Source: Desulfobacteraceae bacterium (lineage in GTDB: Bacteria; Desulfobacterota; Desulfobacteria; Desulfobacterales; Desulfosarcinaceae). Taken from it: a stretch of DNA of 36,038 nucleotides. A program made the translations under genes and the position numbers. Where the stretch lies: the NCBI GenBank assembly GCA_024230435.1, contig JAAERL010000260.1, forward strand, positions 1 through 36,038, in the 5' to 3' direction. This document shows positions 1 to 7,964 of this stretch, piece by piece. Within the stretch, counting starts at the first letter, position 1, and each line of letters begins with the position of its first letter. Below the pieces are notes generated by a model. The model was not told the DNA's origin and searched no databases. It saw only the letters and a program-made list of their open reading frames with translations.

Positions 1-156
1 GGCGGAAAAGAATATACCAGATTGAGCAGGATTTTTTTTCGTATTCAAGGCGTGCCAAAGTTTGCATACTTTACGTATTCGGGCTTTGGCATAACGCAGA
101 AGACGGGAAAAAAGACATACAAGATGGTATATTCTTTAACACAAATCGCCTAAGGA
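1..156 (-). repeat. Palindromic MITE-like element, copy 1 (cut by window edge)
   Basis: This is an almost exact reverse complement of the element at 1409-1576; I count only about five or six differing bases. The outer AATCGCCTAAGG end is at about 144-155. The inner terminal repeats are AAAGAATATACCA (starting at position 7) and its complement (125-137). A central hairpin CCAAAG/CTTTGG lies between them. About 11 bases of the left end fall outside the window. The right end runs directly into the ribosome binding site of the stress-protein gene (AAGGAG at 152-157), so the element supplies that gene's upstream region. Confidence 0.85.
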
Positions 157-162
157 GATCTT

Positions 163-1095
163 ATGCAAAAAATGATTGCCGTTGGCGTTGATGATTCCAT
201 TTATTCCGCCAACGCCATTACGTACGCAGCTTCAATGGCCAAAGTAATACCTGAATTGAGCATCACTTTGCTTCATATCCAGCCACAGGTGTCACGCTAT
301 TTGATAGACGAAGCCATGAAAAGCCTCAAAGCGGAAAATAAGTTGAACAAGCTGGTTAAAAAAAACAGTGAGGCTGCCAATGTTATGCTGGAAGCTTACC
401 GGGAACAATTGATCAGACTGGGTATACCCGAGCAGCGCGTTAGCGTGAGAACTCAGCCCCAGGTTGCCGGCACAGCAGATGATATTATGGCCATCTGCCA
501 GGCTTTATCCTTTGACGCCGTTTTGGTTGGCCGCCGGGGCTTGGGGTATTTGCACGGATTGATTCTCGGCAGTTTAACCGCCAATATTGTGTGCCATTCC
601 CAACTTATTCCGGTTTGGGTAGTAGATGGCCAGATCCGGTCCAATGACATTGTTTTAGCAATTGACGGTTCTTCCAGATCGTTGCGCGCATTGGACCATC
701 TTGCATTCATGCTTAGCTCAAGCGGCGCGGTGAAAATCAACATGATTCATATCCGGCCAAAATTGCGGGATTTTTGCGAAGTCAACCTTTCGGGTACAGT
801 AAATCCTGTCGCGGATAATCTGCTTTTGGATAATAATCAAAAATGCCTTGATGACTTTTACAGCCAGGTTGTAACCGTTCTTGAGAGTAACGGTTTTTCC
901 CGACAAAGTTTTGATTTGAATATCGTTTCCAATAAACTGTTTGCTGGCAAGGCGATATGTGAGGCAGCCCGGCAAGGCGGTTTCGGCACCGTTGTTGTCG
1001 GCAAGCGCGGAACCGCCAAAAGTTTACATTTCGGAAGCATTTCCCGTTACGTACTGCAAAAAATAGAAAATCAGGCGGTTTGGATTGTTCCCTGA
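163..1095 (+). CDS. Universal stress protein, two tandem UspA domains
   Basis: The 310-residue protein is twice the length of a single UspA domain and contains two: about residues 1-153 and 160-310. Both start with the family's strand (IAVGVDDS near the N-terminus, IVLAIDGS after residue 160). Both end with the ATP-binding type glycine motif, GRRGLGYLHGLILGS in the first and GKRGTAKSLHFGSIS in the second, so both look able to bind nucleotide. The protein is predicted cytoplasmic and related to stress survival; its partner is unknown. The start is supported by AAGGAG six bases upstream of ATG. It is transcribed alone, flanked by inverted copies of the palindromic element. Family assignment is firm, specific role is not. 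Confidence 0.93.
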   Translation: MQKMIAVGVDDSIYSANAITYAASMAKVIPELSITLLHIQPQVSRYLIDEAMKSLKAENKLNKLVKKNSEAANVMLEAYREQLIRLGIPEQRVSVRTQPQVAGTADDIMAICQALSFDAVLVGRRGLGYLHGLILGSLTANIVCHSQLIPVWVVDGQIRSNDIVLAIDGSSRSLRALDHLAFMLSSSGAVKINMIHIRPKLRDFCEVNLSGTVNPVADNLLLDNNQKCLDDFYSQVVTVLESNGFSRQSFDLNIVSNKLFAGKAICEAARQGGFGTVVVGKRGTAKSLHFGSISRYVLQKIENQAVWIVP

Positions 1096-1099
1096 TTTT

Positions 1100-1122
1100 T
1101 GCAGCGGCGCAATAACGCTGCA
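1100..1122 (+). terminator. Possible weak terminator after the stress-protein gene
   Basis: A perfect 7-bp stem TGCAGCG/CGCTGCA with a 9-base loop begins five bases after the stop codon and is followed by only three T. It may end transcription or protect the 3' end. The short T run makes a true intrinsic terminator uncertain. Confidence 0.4.
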
Positions 1123-1271
1123 TTTGCAACTTCCAAGGACCCAAAGACAGTCTGAAAGCCGGGATTTCCAGCCTTTTTACAGCCTTATATTTTTTGCAGA
1201 GCAACCGCATTTGCCAATCCAGGCTCTAAATAGTAACTGGCTTATTTTTTACCCCGTGTAATATCAGTATG

Positions 1272-1408
1272 TTACAAGCGTTTCCGATTGCCTGACCGGG
1301 TACTTATTAGGTCACCTTCAGCGGTGCGGCCTTGCATAACACGGTTGTCCGAGATGTAGCCGCCGGTGCTAAGGGCCTTGTTTCTTGTTGGATTTGTATC
1401 CCTGCGAG
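1272..1408 (-). other. Protein-like minus-strand reading frame next to the repeat; rest of 1123-1725 shows no gene
   Basis: One minus-strand frame stays open from beside the outer end of repeat copy 2 to a stop at 1272. It reads like real protein (includes STGGYISDNRVMQGRTAEGD and ends SGNRKRL), but the only ATG is internal and I see no ribosome binding site. It may be a leftover of a gene or a repeat-associated peptide. The remainder of this gap (1123-1271 and 1577-1725) shows nothing I can support except the leader of the next gene. Confidence 0.25.
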
Positions 1409-1576
1409 CCTTAGGCGATTTCTGTTAAAGAATATACCATCTTGTATGTCTTTTTTTCCGTCTTCTGCGTTATGCCAAAGCCCGAATACGTAAAGTATGC
1501 AAACTTTGGCACGCCTTGAATACGAAAAAAAATCGAAGCTCAATCTGGTATATTCTTTTCCGCCAATCGCCTTAAG
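1409..1576 (+). repeat. Palindromic MITE-like element, copy 2 (complete)
   Basis: The element is nested inverted repeats: outer CCTTAGGCGATT (1409-1420) against AATCGCCTTAAG (1565-1576); inner AAAGAATATACCA (1427-1439) against TGGTATATTCTTT (1546-1558); central hairpin TGCCAAAG (1473-1480) against CTTTGGCA (1504-1511); and a tip ATAC-GTAAA-GTAT (1486-1498). It encodes no protein that I trust. Its size, terminal inverted repeats and three copies in 27 kb fit a non-autonomous miniature transposable element. No target-site duplication is obvious. Confidence 0.88.
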
Positions 1577-1725
1577 TTATGATCGGAAACAACACAATCC
1601 GCAGAAAGGCAAGTGGAGTATCGGGTTGTTTTATCCGCCTGATTCAGGGTAAATTGCATTAGATTTTATTTATTCGTTGCCAAACAGGCTCTTAGTTCAA
1701 AAAGGTTATGGCCGGAGGCGGATTA

Positions 1726-4700
1726 ATGCGAAAAAAAGCGGCTGTTATACTGGGAATCATTGCTGTACTGCTGGTTATCATAGCGGCTATCGCGCCCGCT
1801 CTTATCAACTCTGCTTCAATTAAAGCCAAAATTATCGCCGCCACTGAAAAGGCAATTGACGCTAAGCTTGATTTTGCGAAATTGGACTTAAGGCTTTTGC
1901 CATCCCTGAGTGTAAAGATTACCGGAATTGAATTTGACATGCCCGGATATGTATCGGCTGACATTTCGGCCGTACACGTTAATCCGAAACTTTTACAGTT
2001 GCTTATCGGCAGAGTTCGTATCGATGCCTTAACCGTGGATTCATCAAGGCTGTCAATTTACAACACCCCGTTATTGCAAGATTTTACCAAAAAAAAACAG
2101 GGCCCGGAAAAAGCGCTGAAAGACAAAATGGCTTCGGGCCTCGAGGTTGTGGCGACCTATTTGAAAAATTCGGTTATAAAACTCGGCAGCATGGATGCGG
2201 CGCTGTATCGGGACAGAAAAAAGATTACCAGCTTGCGTGAGCTGGAGTTGATGATTAAAGTTTCCGGCCGCCGATTATCCATAGAACTCGAAGCAAAATC
2301 CGATGTGATTAAAAAAGCCACGCTCCAAGGCCGTCTTGATATGCAAGACCTGAGTGGCAGTGGTTTCATACGGCTGGATAAAATTAATACACCGCTTTTA
2401 TCCCGGTTATTCTTACCCGATAAACAAAACATCATACCTGAGACAGTAATTGATCTGGACCTTGAATTCCAAACCACGGCGATGGAAAAGGCGGTTTTTA
2501 ACCTGAAGGCTCAAGCTCCGAAAGTGCGTATCCGGCGAGCAGCACAGCACTTAGACATAGAGCAAGCCTTGCTGGAAACCAAAATAGATTTATCTGCACG
2601 TCAGATCCGGGCCGAGGTCAGACAACTGACTCTGGCCAATCCGCAAATAAAACTGGCAGGGCGGGCATTATTTAATCAGGAGCCTGATTCTTTAGCTCCT
2701 TTAATCGAGTTATCCATTCATAACTCGGGTGCAGACCTTATGGCGGTAAAGACGGCCGTTTTGTCCCTGGCGCAAGATTCCAGGCAGTTGCATACTATCT
2801 TGGACTATATACAAGCCGGTGCGGTTAACCGCCTGAGCATGCATGCGGCCGGCAATTCAGTCAAAGAGCTGTTGGATTACACCCGGCTTAAGGTGAATGG
2901 GAACATTACGGACGTCCGGCTTTGCTTTGCTGACTTGAATCTTGAATTGAATCAGGTCAATGGAGACATCGGGTTTGAGAAAGGGGCCTTTTACGGAGCA
3001 GATATCGCGTTATCCGCCCAATACGGCAACGCACCCATGCCCCTTACGATCGGCGGCGGCGGCAAATTCAAGTATAAAAACAAACGCCTTGTCTTAGAAA
3101 ATATTGGAGGACACCTGCAAAATTCGACCTTTGATCATTTGACCGGCAGCGCCGAATTGACGCAAAAACCGCAAATCGCCATCAAAGAACTCAATGCCCG
3201 CCTGGTGTGCTCTGAACTTTATCCATGGTTGTCATCCTACTTGCCGGACACGCAGCCAATGCCCGTTAAACAGGTGGGCGGATTGATTACATTAAAAGGC
3301 GTAACGGCCAACGGCCCATTGTTAAAACCGGCACAGTTGAATTTCAGCGCGTCCGGCAAGGTTGAAAAATTAAGCCTCGTTATCAATAACATACCCGGAA
3401 CAGTAACCGTTGCAAAAGGGCAATTTCGCGTAACGCCAAAACTGTTTTCTTCTAACAGCTTCGTTTTAAAGCACTTGGATACTCAAATTCAAGGGTCGGT
3501 AAAACTTACAGACTATCTTTCCGAGCAAGTGCAAATCAAAGCCGGGACAGACGGTAAACTTGGAATCGAGTCGGTGCGATGGCTTAATAAAATCTTGGAT
3601 ATCCCATCCCGGTATCGTTTAAAGCAATCCATTGTCATAACCAATGCCTCGTTTTTGCGTGATAAAAGCCAGGTTAACCAATTTTCAGGTGATTTTTCGT
3701 TTGCCGGGGATTTAAACGTCTCCACCAAACTGACGGTAAGTGCTGATTTGTTTAATCTTGAAAAACTGGTCATCAAGGACGACGTTTCGAACGCTTCAGC
3801 ACGATTGAGCCACATAAAGGCGACTAACCTATGGAGCTTATATTATAACGGGAACTTATCTGAAATGACGTTATCCAAGCTTTGGCCGTCGAGCCAACCT
3901 GCCGGAGCATGGATTAGAGGTGATCTCCAAGCGCTTTACCACCCGGATGCGCCAAGCCCGCTTTTCGTTCAAGGCGATGTCAGTATCCGGAAAGTACAGC
4001 TTCCGGTAAAAACGCCGGGTCCAGGCACAAGCCCGGTTCGAATCAATTCGGGTTGCGTTACTGCCCATGGCGGGAACCTGATGATTCACAACCTTGATTT
4101 GACATGGGAAGACCAAAACGTATCTCTGGAAGGTGATGTAAACATGAACCAGGGGCCTCCAGGACTTGATCTTCATATATTTTCGGATACTTTTGACATG
4201 CAGCGCATTGCGCAAGCGCTGACAAAGAAAAAAACGAAAAGTCAATCCGGTCAACGCAAAAAAAGTCCAGGCAACAAACCTGACGTATACGGAAAAATTC
4301 AGTTTAACTGCGAACATTTCTTTTATGGCGAATATCACTGGGCGCCCATGCAAGCCTCGATAGCGATTAATGAAAATTTGACCACCATAGAAATAACACA
4401 AGCTAATTTATGTAAAATCGCCACCTTGGGAGTGATAAAAATTTCGCCGCAAAACGTGTGGATGAAATTTTCTCCTGTAACTAAAAAAAACATATCATTG
4501 CATTCCAACGAATGCCTGCCAGCGCGTTATACATCCGAACGTATAAAAGGCGACCTATATTTAAATGGCGTATTTACATCTAAAGGCAAAACAAAAGAGC
4601 AATTTATTCGTAATATGAAAGGTGAGGTTAAAGTCAATGTTGTCAATGGACATATCGTCAATATTGGAAGCCCGGGCTTTTTCACTAATATATTAACGTA

Positions 4701-5163
4701 TTTTTCAATCAATAATTTGATCCAAGGTGATGTGGCTGATTTGCAAAAGAATGATTTTCACTACAAAACCATTTTTTTAAATCTCGGCATAGCCAACGGT
4801 TCACTGAATTTAAACGAAGCTCACTTGACTTCTAACTCGTTGAACATGGCCGGTACCGGTAAAATGGACATACTAACCAAAAAAGCAGATTTCGCCTTTC
4901 TTGTATCTCCCTTGACAACCGTAGACTCTGTTGTTGAAAAAATACCCATTTTCGGGCGAATCTTAGGCGGAACCCTTGTCGCCATTCCTGTCGGGGTAAG
5001 CGGGCCGATAAATGATCCAAAAGTGATTCCGTTATCTGGGACATCGGTGGGAAAACGGGTTGCCGAAATATTGAAACAAACCATGCAAACCCCGTTTCAC
5101 ATCATATCACCGCTGTTGCCCGAAAAAAAAGAACCGCCGCAAGAAGATAAAAAAGACGATTAA
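1726..5163 (+). CDS. AsmA-like envelope protein
   Basis: A very large protein (1145 residues) with one N-terminal membrane anchor (about residues 5-22) followed by a long, mostly beta periplasmic region. The N-terminal block after the anchor and the C-terminal region (about 960-1110, with repeated short strands such as GSLNLNEAHLTSNSLNMAGTG, then a glycine-rich IPVGVSGPINDPKV stretch) are typical of AsmA/YhdP-type proteins. Those are thought to move lipid or organise the outer membrane. The start at 1726 is chosen because GGAGG lies seven bases upstream; an in-frame ATG at 1708 has poor spacing. It is monocistronic by layout. It ends about 250 bases before the oppositely oriented receiver gene. 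Family is confident; substrate unknown. Confidence 0.85.
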   Translation: MRKKAAVILGIIAVLLVIIAAIAPALINSASIKAKIIAATEKAIDAKLDFAKLDLRLLPSLSVKITGIEFDMPGYVSADISAVHVNPKLLQLLIGRVRIDALTVDSSRLSIYNTPLLQDFTKKKQGPEKALKDKMASGLEVVATYLKNSVIKLGSMDAALYRDRKKITSLRELELMIKVSGRRLSIELEAKSDVIKKATLQGRLDMQDLSGSGFIRLDKINTPLLSRLFLPDKQNIIPETVIDLDLEFQTTAMEKAVFNLKAQAPKVRIRRAAQHLDIEQALLETKIDLSARQIRAEVRQLTLANPQIKLAGRALFNQEPDSLAPLIELSIHNSGADLMAVKTAVLSLAQDSRQLHTILDYIQAGAVNRLSMHAAGNSVKELLDYTRLKVNGNITDVRLCFADLNLELNQVNGDIGFEKGAFYGADIALSAQYGNAPMPLTIGGGGKFKYKNKRLVLENIGGHLQNSTFDHLTGSAELTQKPQIAIKELNARLVCSELYPWLSSYLPDTQPMPVKQVGGLITLKGVTANGPLLKPAQLNFSASGKVEKLSLVINNIPGTVTVAKGQFRVTPKLFSSNSFVLKHLDTQIQGSVKLTDYLSEQVQIKAGTDGKLGIESVRWLNKILDIPSRYRLKQSIVITNASFLRDKSQVNQFSGDFSFAGDLNVSTKLTVSADLFNLEKLVIKDDVSNASARLSHIKATNLWSLYYNGNLSEMTLSKLWPSSQPAGAWIRGDLQALYHPDAPSPLFVQGDVSIRKVQLPVKTPGPGTSPVRINSGCVTAHGGNLMIHNLDLTWEDQNVSLEGDVNMNQGPPGLDLHIFSDTFDMQRIAQALTKKKTKSQSGQRKKSPGNKPDVYGKIQFNCEHFFYGEYHWAPMQASIAINENLTTIEITQANLCKIATLGVIKISPQNVWMKFSPVTKKNISLHSNECLPARYTSERIKGDLYLNGVFTSKGKTKEQFIRNMKGEVKVNVVNGHIVNIGSPGFFTNILTYFSINNLIQGDVADLQKNDFHYKTIFLNLGIANGSLNLNEAHLTSNSLNMAGTGKMDILTKKADFAFLVSPLTTVDSVVEKIPIFGRILGGTLVAIPVGVSGPINDPKVIPLSGTSVGKRVAEILKQTMQTPFHIISPLLPEKKEPPQEDKKDD

Positions 5164-5342
5164 TCAAAAAAAAGTACGCTAATATTTTTTTTACTTTCCT
5201 GCTTTTGTCTGAATTTTTTGAGTTTTCTCCACAAAGCCGCACGGCTGATGCCCAGCAGTTCAGTTGCTTTGGATTTGTCGCCCCCCGGCGGCTTCGAGAA
5301 CCTCAAGAACATATTGTCTTTTTTTTGCGCACAGTGATGCAC
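5160..5342 (-). pseudogene. Frameshifted remnant of a Fis-type HTH (NtrC-family regulator C-terminus)
   Basis: The minus strand encodes GGDKSKATELLGISRAALW followed by RKLKKF, the classical C-terminal Fis-type DNA-binding helix-turn-helix of sigma-54 activators. The upstream half of the domain (QYVLEVLEAAGG) is in another frame. The switch lies in a run of six G (complement of 5281-5286); removing one G restores a continuous domain. A run of eight A lies just upstream. No ATPase or receiver domain precedes it, so only about 45 codons of the parent gene remain. It does not look functional. The neighbouring receiver gene may once have belonged to the same regulator. Confidence 0.7.
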
Positions 5343-5408
5343 ATTATCTGATATTACACGATTGGGTATATTGCGGCTTTCTCGCCCCCTTTTTTAAAAA
5401 AAATAAAA

Positions 5409-6215
5409 TTATTTCTTTTTAGAATGTTTAGGCTGCATTTTTACAGCATCCTCTAAGTTGCCGCCGTTCGTCATTGCCGCTGCCGCCATGGATTGCTCAA
5501 GGTGTAGTAATAATTTTCTGAAAACATTCCAGAATTTGTTCATTTCAGCTTTGTCGAAGTAGGCTGAATTGAGCGCTTGCGTGGCCTCTTTGAGTTTTTC
5601 ATCACCGTGGCCAGTAAGCAGGATTGTTTGGATATCCGGATCGATTTCCTTGAGCTTGGTGATGACGATAAGCCCGTCCATATCCGGCATTTTTTGGTCC
5701 ACCACCGCAAGATGCAATTTAACGTTTTTTGCTATTTCAAGCGCTTGTGCCCCATTTAGCGCCAAATAGGTATCATATCCTTTTAGCTTTATCCTTTCGG
5801 CTAACGTATCAAGGAAATTTTGATTGTCATCCACCAGCAAAATATTGATGTTTCCCAATGGCAGATTCGATAAAAAATTCCAGAATTTACCCATGTCGGA
5901 TTTATCAAAATAGCTTGAATTGAGTGCCTGTGTGGCTTCTTTGAGTTTTTCTCCGCCGTGGCCGGTTAAAAGAATGGTTTTTATGTGGGGAATTAATTCC
6001 TTTAGCCTTGTGATAACGACCAGCCCTGGCATATCAGGCATCTTTTGGTCGACTACGGCCACGTGAATATGCTGTTTTTTTGCTATTTCGAGGGCTTTTG
6101 AGCCATTAAGGGCCGTAAAAACATTAAATCCTTTCAGTTTTACCCTTTGGGCTATGTTCGTTAGAAAATTTTCATTGTCATCGACCAGCAGGATATTAAT
6201 TTTTTTTTTTTTCAT
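5409..6215 (-). CDS. Double receiver-domain response regulator without output domain
   Basis: The 268-residue protein consists of two CheY-like receiver domains (about 5-118 and 122-240) and a short charged tail. Both keep the acidic pair (D12 D13; D129 D130), the phosphoacceptor Asp (D56; D173, both in VVDQKMPDM) and the Thr of LLTGHG (T84; residue 201). The usual K-P after the fifth strand is K-S or K-A. The two domains are highly similar in protein and DNA (spacing 117 codons), indicating a tandem duplication. There is no DNA-binding or enzymatic domain, so a phosphate relay or protein-interaction role is likely, perhaps with the kinases encoded from 7965. A strong GGAAGGTGG precedes the ATG. 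Thirteen A follow the ATG directly, a slippage-prone run. Confidence 0.9.
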   Translation of the reverse strand: MKKKKINILLVDDNENFLTNIAQRVKLKGFNVFTALNGSKALEIAKKQHIHVAVVDQKMPDMPGLVVITRLKELIPHIKTILLTGHGGEKLKEATQALNSSYFDKSDMGKFWNFLSNLPLGNINILLVDDNQNFLDTLAERIKLKGYDTYLALNGAQALEIAKNVKLHLAVVDQKMPDMDGLIVITKLKEIDPDIQTILLTGHGDEKLKEATQALNSAYFDKAEMNKFWNVFRKLLLHLEQSMAAAAMTNGGNLEDAVKMQPKHSKKK

Positions 6216-6326
6216 CGTCCACCTTCCTTTAGGGCCGAATAAGCTGCCCGTAGTTAATTAGTTGTTTGATAGTCATTTCAGGGCGAATGCATATCAATTT
6301 GATATCCTAACTGATTTATTGTTTAT

Positions 6327-6776
6327 CTAGTGCCCTCCACTGCCCAGAAGCCCGGAAGCAGCCACGCTTAACACGGCGATTTCAAGGAAAGCGATTACAG
6401 CGTAAGTCCAATCTTTTTGACTAATAAAACCCTTAAGTAACACAATATAACAAATAATTGTCATCAGGGCGAGAAAAGCAAATCCGATATAGTTTAGAAA
6501 GTCCCCTTTTGCCAGCAAGCCTACCCATCCCCATCCGTGGGGAGAGTTTGTGGCATGGAGAAATTCATTAACACCTTTGTCCCAATTCTGGGTGATAATG
6601 GAAATATCGGCATGAGCAGGAAGTATATTGGCCAGATAGATAAAATAGGTCACCATCATTATAAAAATACTAACCCATACGCCAACAACCAGCATGTTAG
6701 CATAGACTATCTGATTCTGTGAAGGTTTGGTTGCTTGTTCGTCTTTTGTAGTCATAATACACACTTGCCTTTCCAT
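6327..6776 (-). CDS. Small membrane protein, partner of TauE-like exporter (DUF1634-like)
   Basis: A 149-residue protein with three or four hydrophobic segments: about residues 30-52, 92-114, 122-142, with a polar loop between the first two. It begins eight bases after the exporter stop codon, so the two are co-transcribed. Position and size match the small DUF1634-type proteins often encoded beside TauE/SafE exporters; I infer this family from context and topology, not from a decisive motif. The start is uncertain: ATG at 6776 and ATG at 6755 (giving MTTKDEQ) both have weak ribosome binding sites, with AAAGG 12 bases before the second. Confidence 0.7.
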   Translation of the reverse strand: MERQVCIMTTKDEQATKPSQNQIVYANMLVVGVWVSIFIMMVTYFIYLANILPAHADISIITQNWDKGVNEFLHATNSPHGWGWVGLLAKGDFLNYIGFAFLALMTIICYIVLLKGFISQKDWTYAVIAFLEIAVLSVAASGLLGSGGH

Positions 6777-6784
6777 TTATTTTA

Positions 6785-7762
6785 TTATCCCAAAAGACCT
6801 AGGCCCAAGCCTTTGTCCAGGGCTTTGAGTCCTGCAAAAAAAAGTACTCCAATAACCATATACCGAATCATTTTGGGCTTGGCAACGGCGAGAATTCTAA
6901 CGCCGACCAGGGACCCGAGCATTAGACCGACAATCGAAGGTATAGCGATCAGGGGAATAACGCATCCCCGGTTCATGTAAATCCAGGCTGCAGAAGTATC
7001 TGTAATGGATAATAGAAATTTGCTTGTTGCAACAGACACCTTCAGTGGCGCTCCCATCAAAAGGTTCAGCACCGGCACATTGGCCCATCCGGCGCCCAGG
7101 CCGAACATTCCGGCTACAATTCCGATAATAACGAACATAAACATGCCCGCCAGGGTTCGGTGGGTTTTCCATTTAACGCTTTCGCCTGCGCCGTCATCCC
7201 AATATGTTCCCCTAAGCCCAAATGCCATGCCAATGGCATCCTGGTTGGTTACAACTGGTTTTTCAGTATTTTTTGAGAAAAGCAATAACATGGTGATGGC
7301 TATGATAGTCGCCCCCAGGCAGGTCTGGATGATATCCGGGTTTAATGAGGAAAGGTATAGCCCCAGCATCGCACCGAAAATTGAAAACGTGGATGCGATC
7401 AGGGCCACCGGCAGCGACAGCCGCAGGCTGGCCAGGTTGCGTCTAAGCAACCCCGGTCCTGCGGCAAGGGCGCCGGCTAAGGCAACCATGAGCCCGACAC
7501 CTCGTACAAAGTCAATATGGAAAGGAAAAAATCCGCTTACCAGAGGCACGTAAAGCACACCGCCGCCCACTCCTGCCATGACAGCCAAAATTCCAAGAAT
7601 AAAACAAAAAATGAATAAAATAATCGGCCAAAACCACCAAGGTTTATCAGGCCCGCCGGTTGCACCCAGTTCTGTGGCAAAAGCTATGACCGGAGAGGTT
7701 AAAAAAAACGCAATCATCGAACCAAATAGCATACCGGGTGACCAAACACGACTGTTTACCAT
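6785..7762 (-). CDS. TauE/SafE family anion (sulfite/organosulfonate) exporter
   Basis: A 325-residue multi-pass membrane protein with two homologous halves, each carrying the family glycine motif (GVGGGVLYVPLV near residue 65 and GLGAGWANVPVLNLL near 225). About eight membrane helices are visible after an N-terminal hydrophobic segment (13-30) that could be a signal or first helix. Members export sulfite, sulfoacetate or related anions, or move thiosulfate-like sulfur compounds. In a sulfur-metabolising bacterium this fits, but the substrate is not shown by sequence. The start is well supported by AAGGAGG eight bases upstream. It is the first gene of a two-gene operon and is divergent from the kinase at 7965. 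Confidence 0.9.
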   Translation of the reverse strand: MVNSRVWSPGMLFGSMIAFFLTSPVIAFATELGATGGPDKPWWFWPIILFIFCFILGILAVMAGVGGGVLYVPLVSGFFPFHIDFVRGVGLMVALAGALAAGPGLLRRNLASLRLSLPVALIASTFSIFGAMLGLYLSSLNPDIIQTCLGATIIAITMLLLFSKNTEKPVVTNQDAIGMAFGLRGTYWDDGAGESVKWKTHRTLAGMFMFVIIGIVAGMFGLGAGWANVPVLNLLMGAPLKVSVATSKFLLSITDTSAAWIYMNRGCVIPLIAIPSIVGLMLGSLVGVRILAVAKPKMIRYMVIGVLFFAGLKALDKGLGLGLLG

Positions 7763-7774
7763 TTCATTGACCTC

Positions 7775-7804
7775 CTTGACATATTAATCGTTCTGCTTGA
7801 CATA
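7775..7804. promoter_or_regulatory. Direct repeat CTTGACATA, 21-bp spacing, at exporter leader
   Basis: CTTGACATA occurs at 7775-7783 and again at 7796-7804, exactly two helical turns apart. The first copy overlaps the exporter's ribosome binding site. A regulator binding here would block the leader of the exporter operon. The rest of the 7763-7964 intergenic region is very AT-rich and must hold divergent promoters; I cannot place them with confidence. Confidence 0.35.
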
Positions 7805-7964
7805 ATTGTTTACAAATAAAATATTAGATATTAACTAAGTCCAAATATGTTAAACAAGTGAGACAGTCAATATAAATAATATAAATAAATAATATAATAG
7901 TTTCATTATTAAACACTACAATTGGTTCATTGATGATAGAATTGGCCCTTGGAAGGACGGTGTT

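Noticed and set aside
1307-1543. 78-codon minus-strand frame across repeat copy 2
   Set aside because: It merely translates the palindromic element and has no ribosome binding site.
5164-5205. Terminator after the AsmA-like gene (A run then T run)
   Set aside because: Stem would be only A-T pairs with a mismatch; too weak to support.
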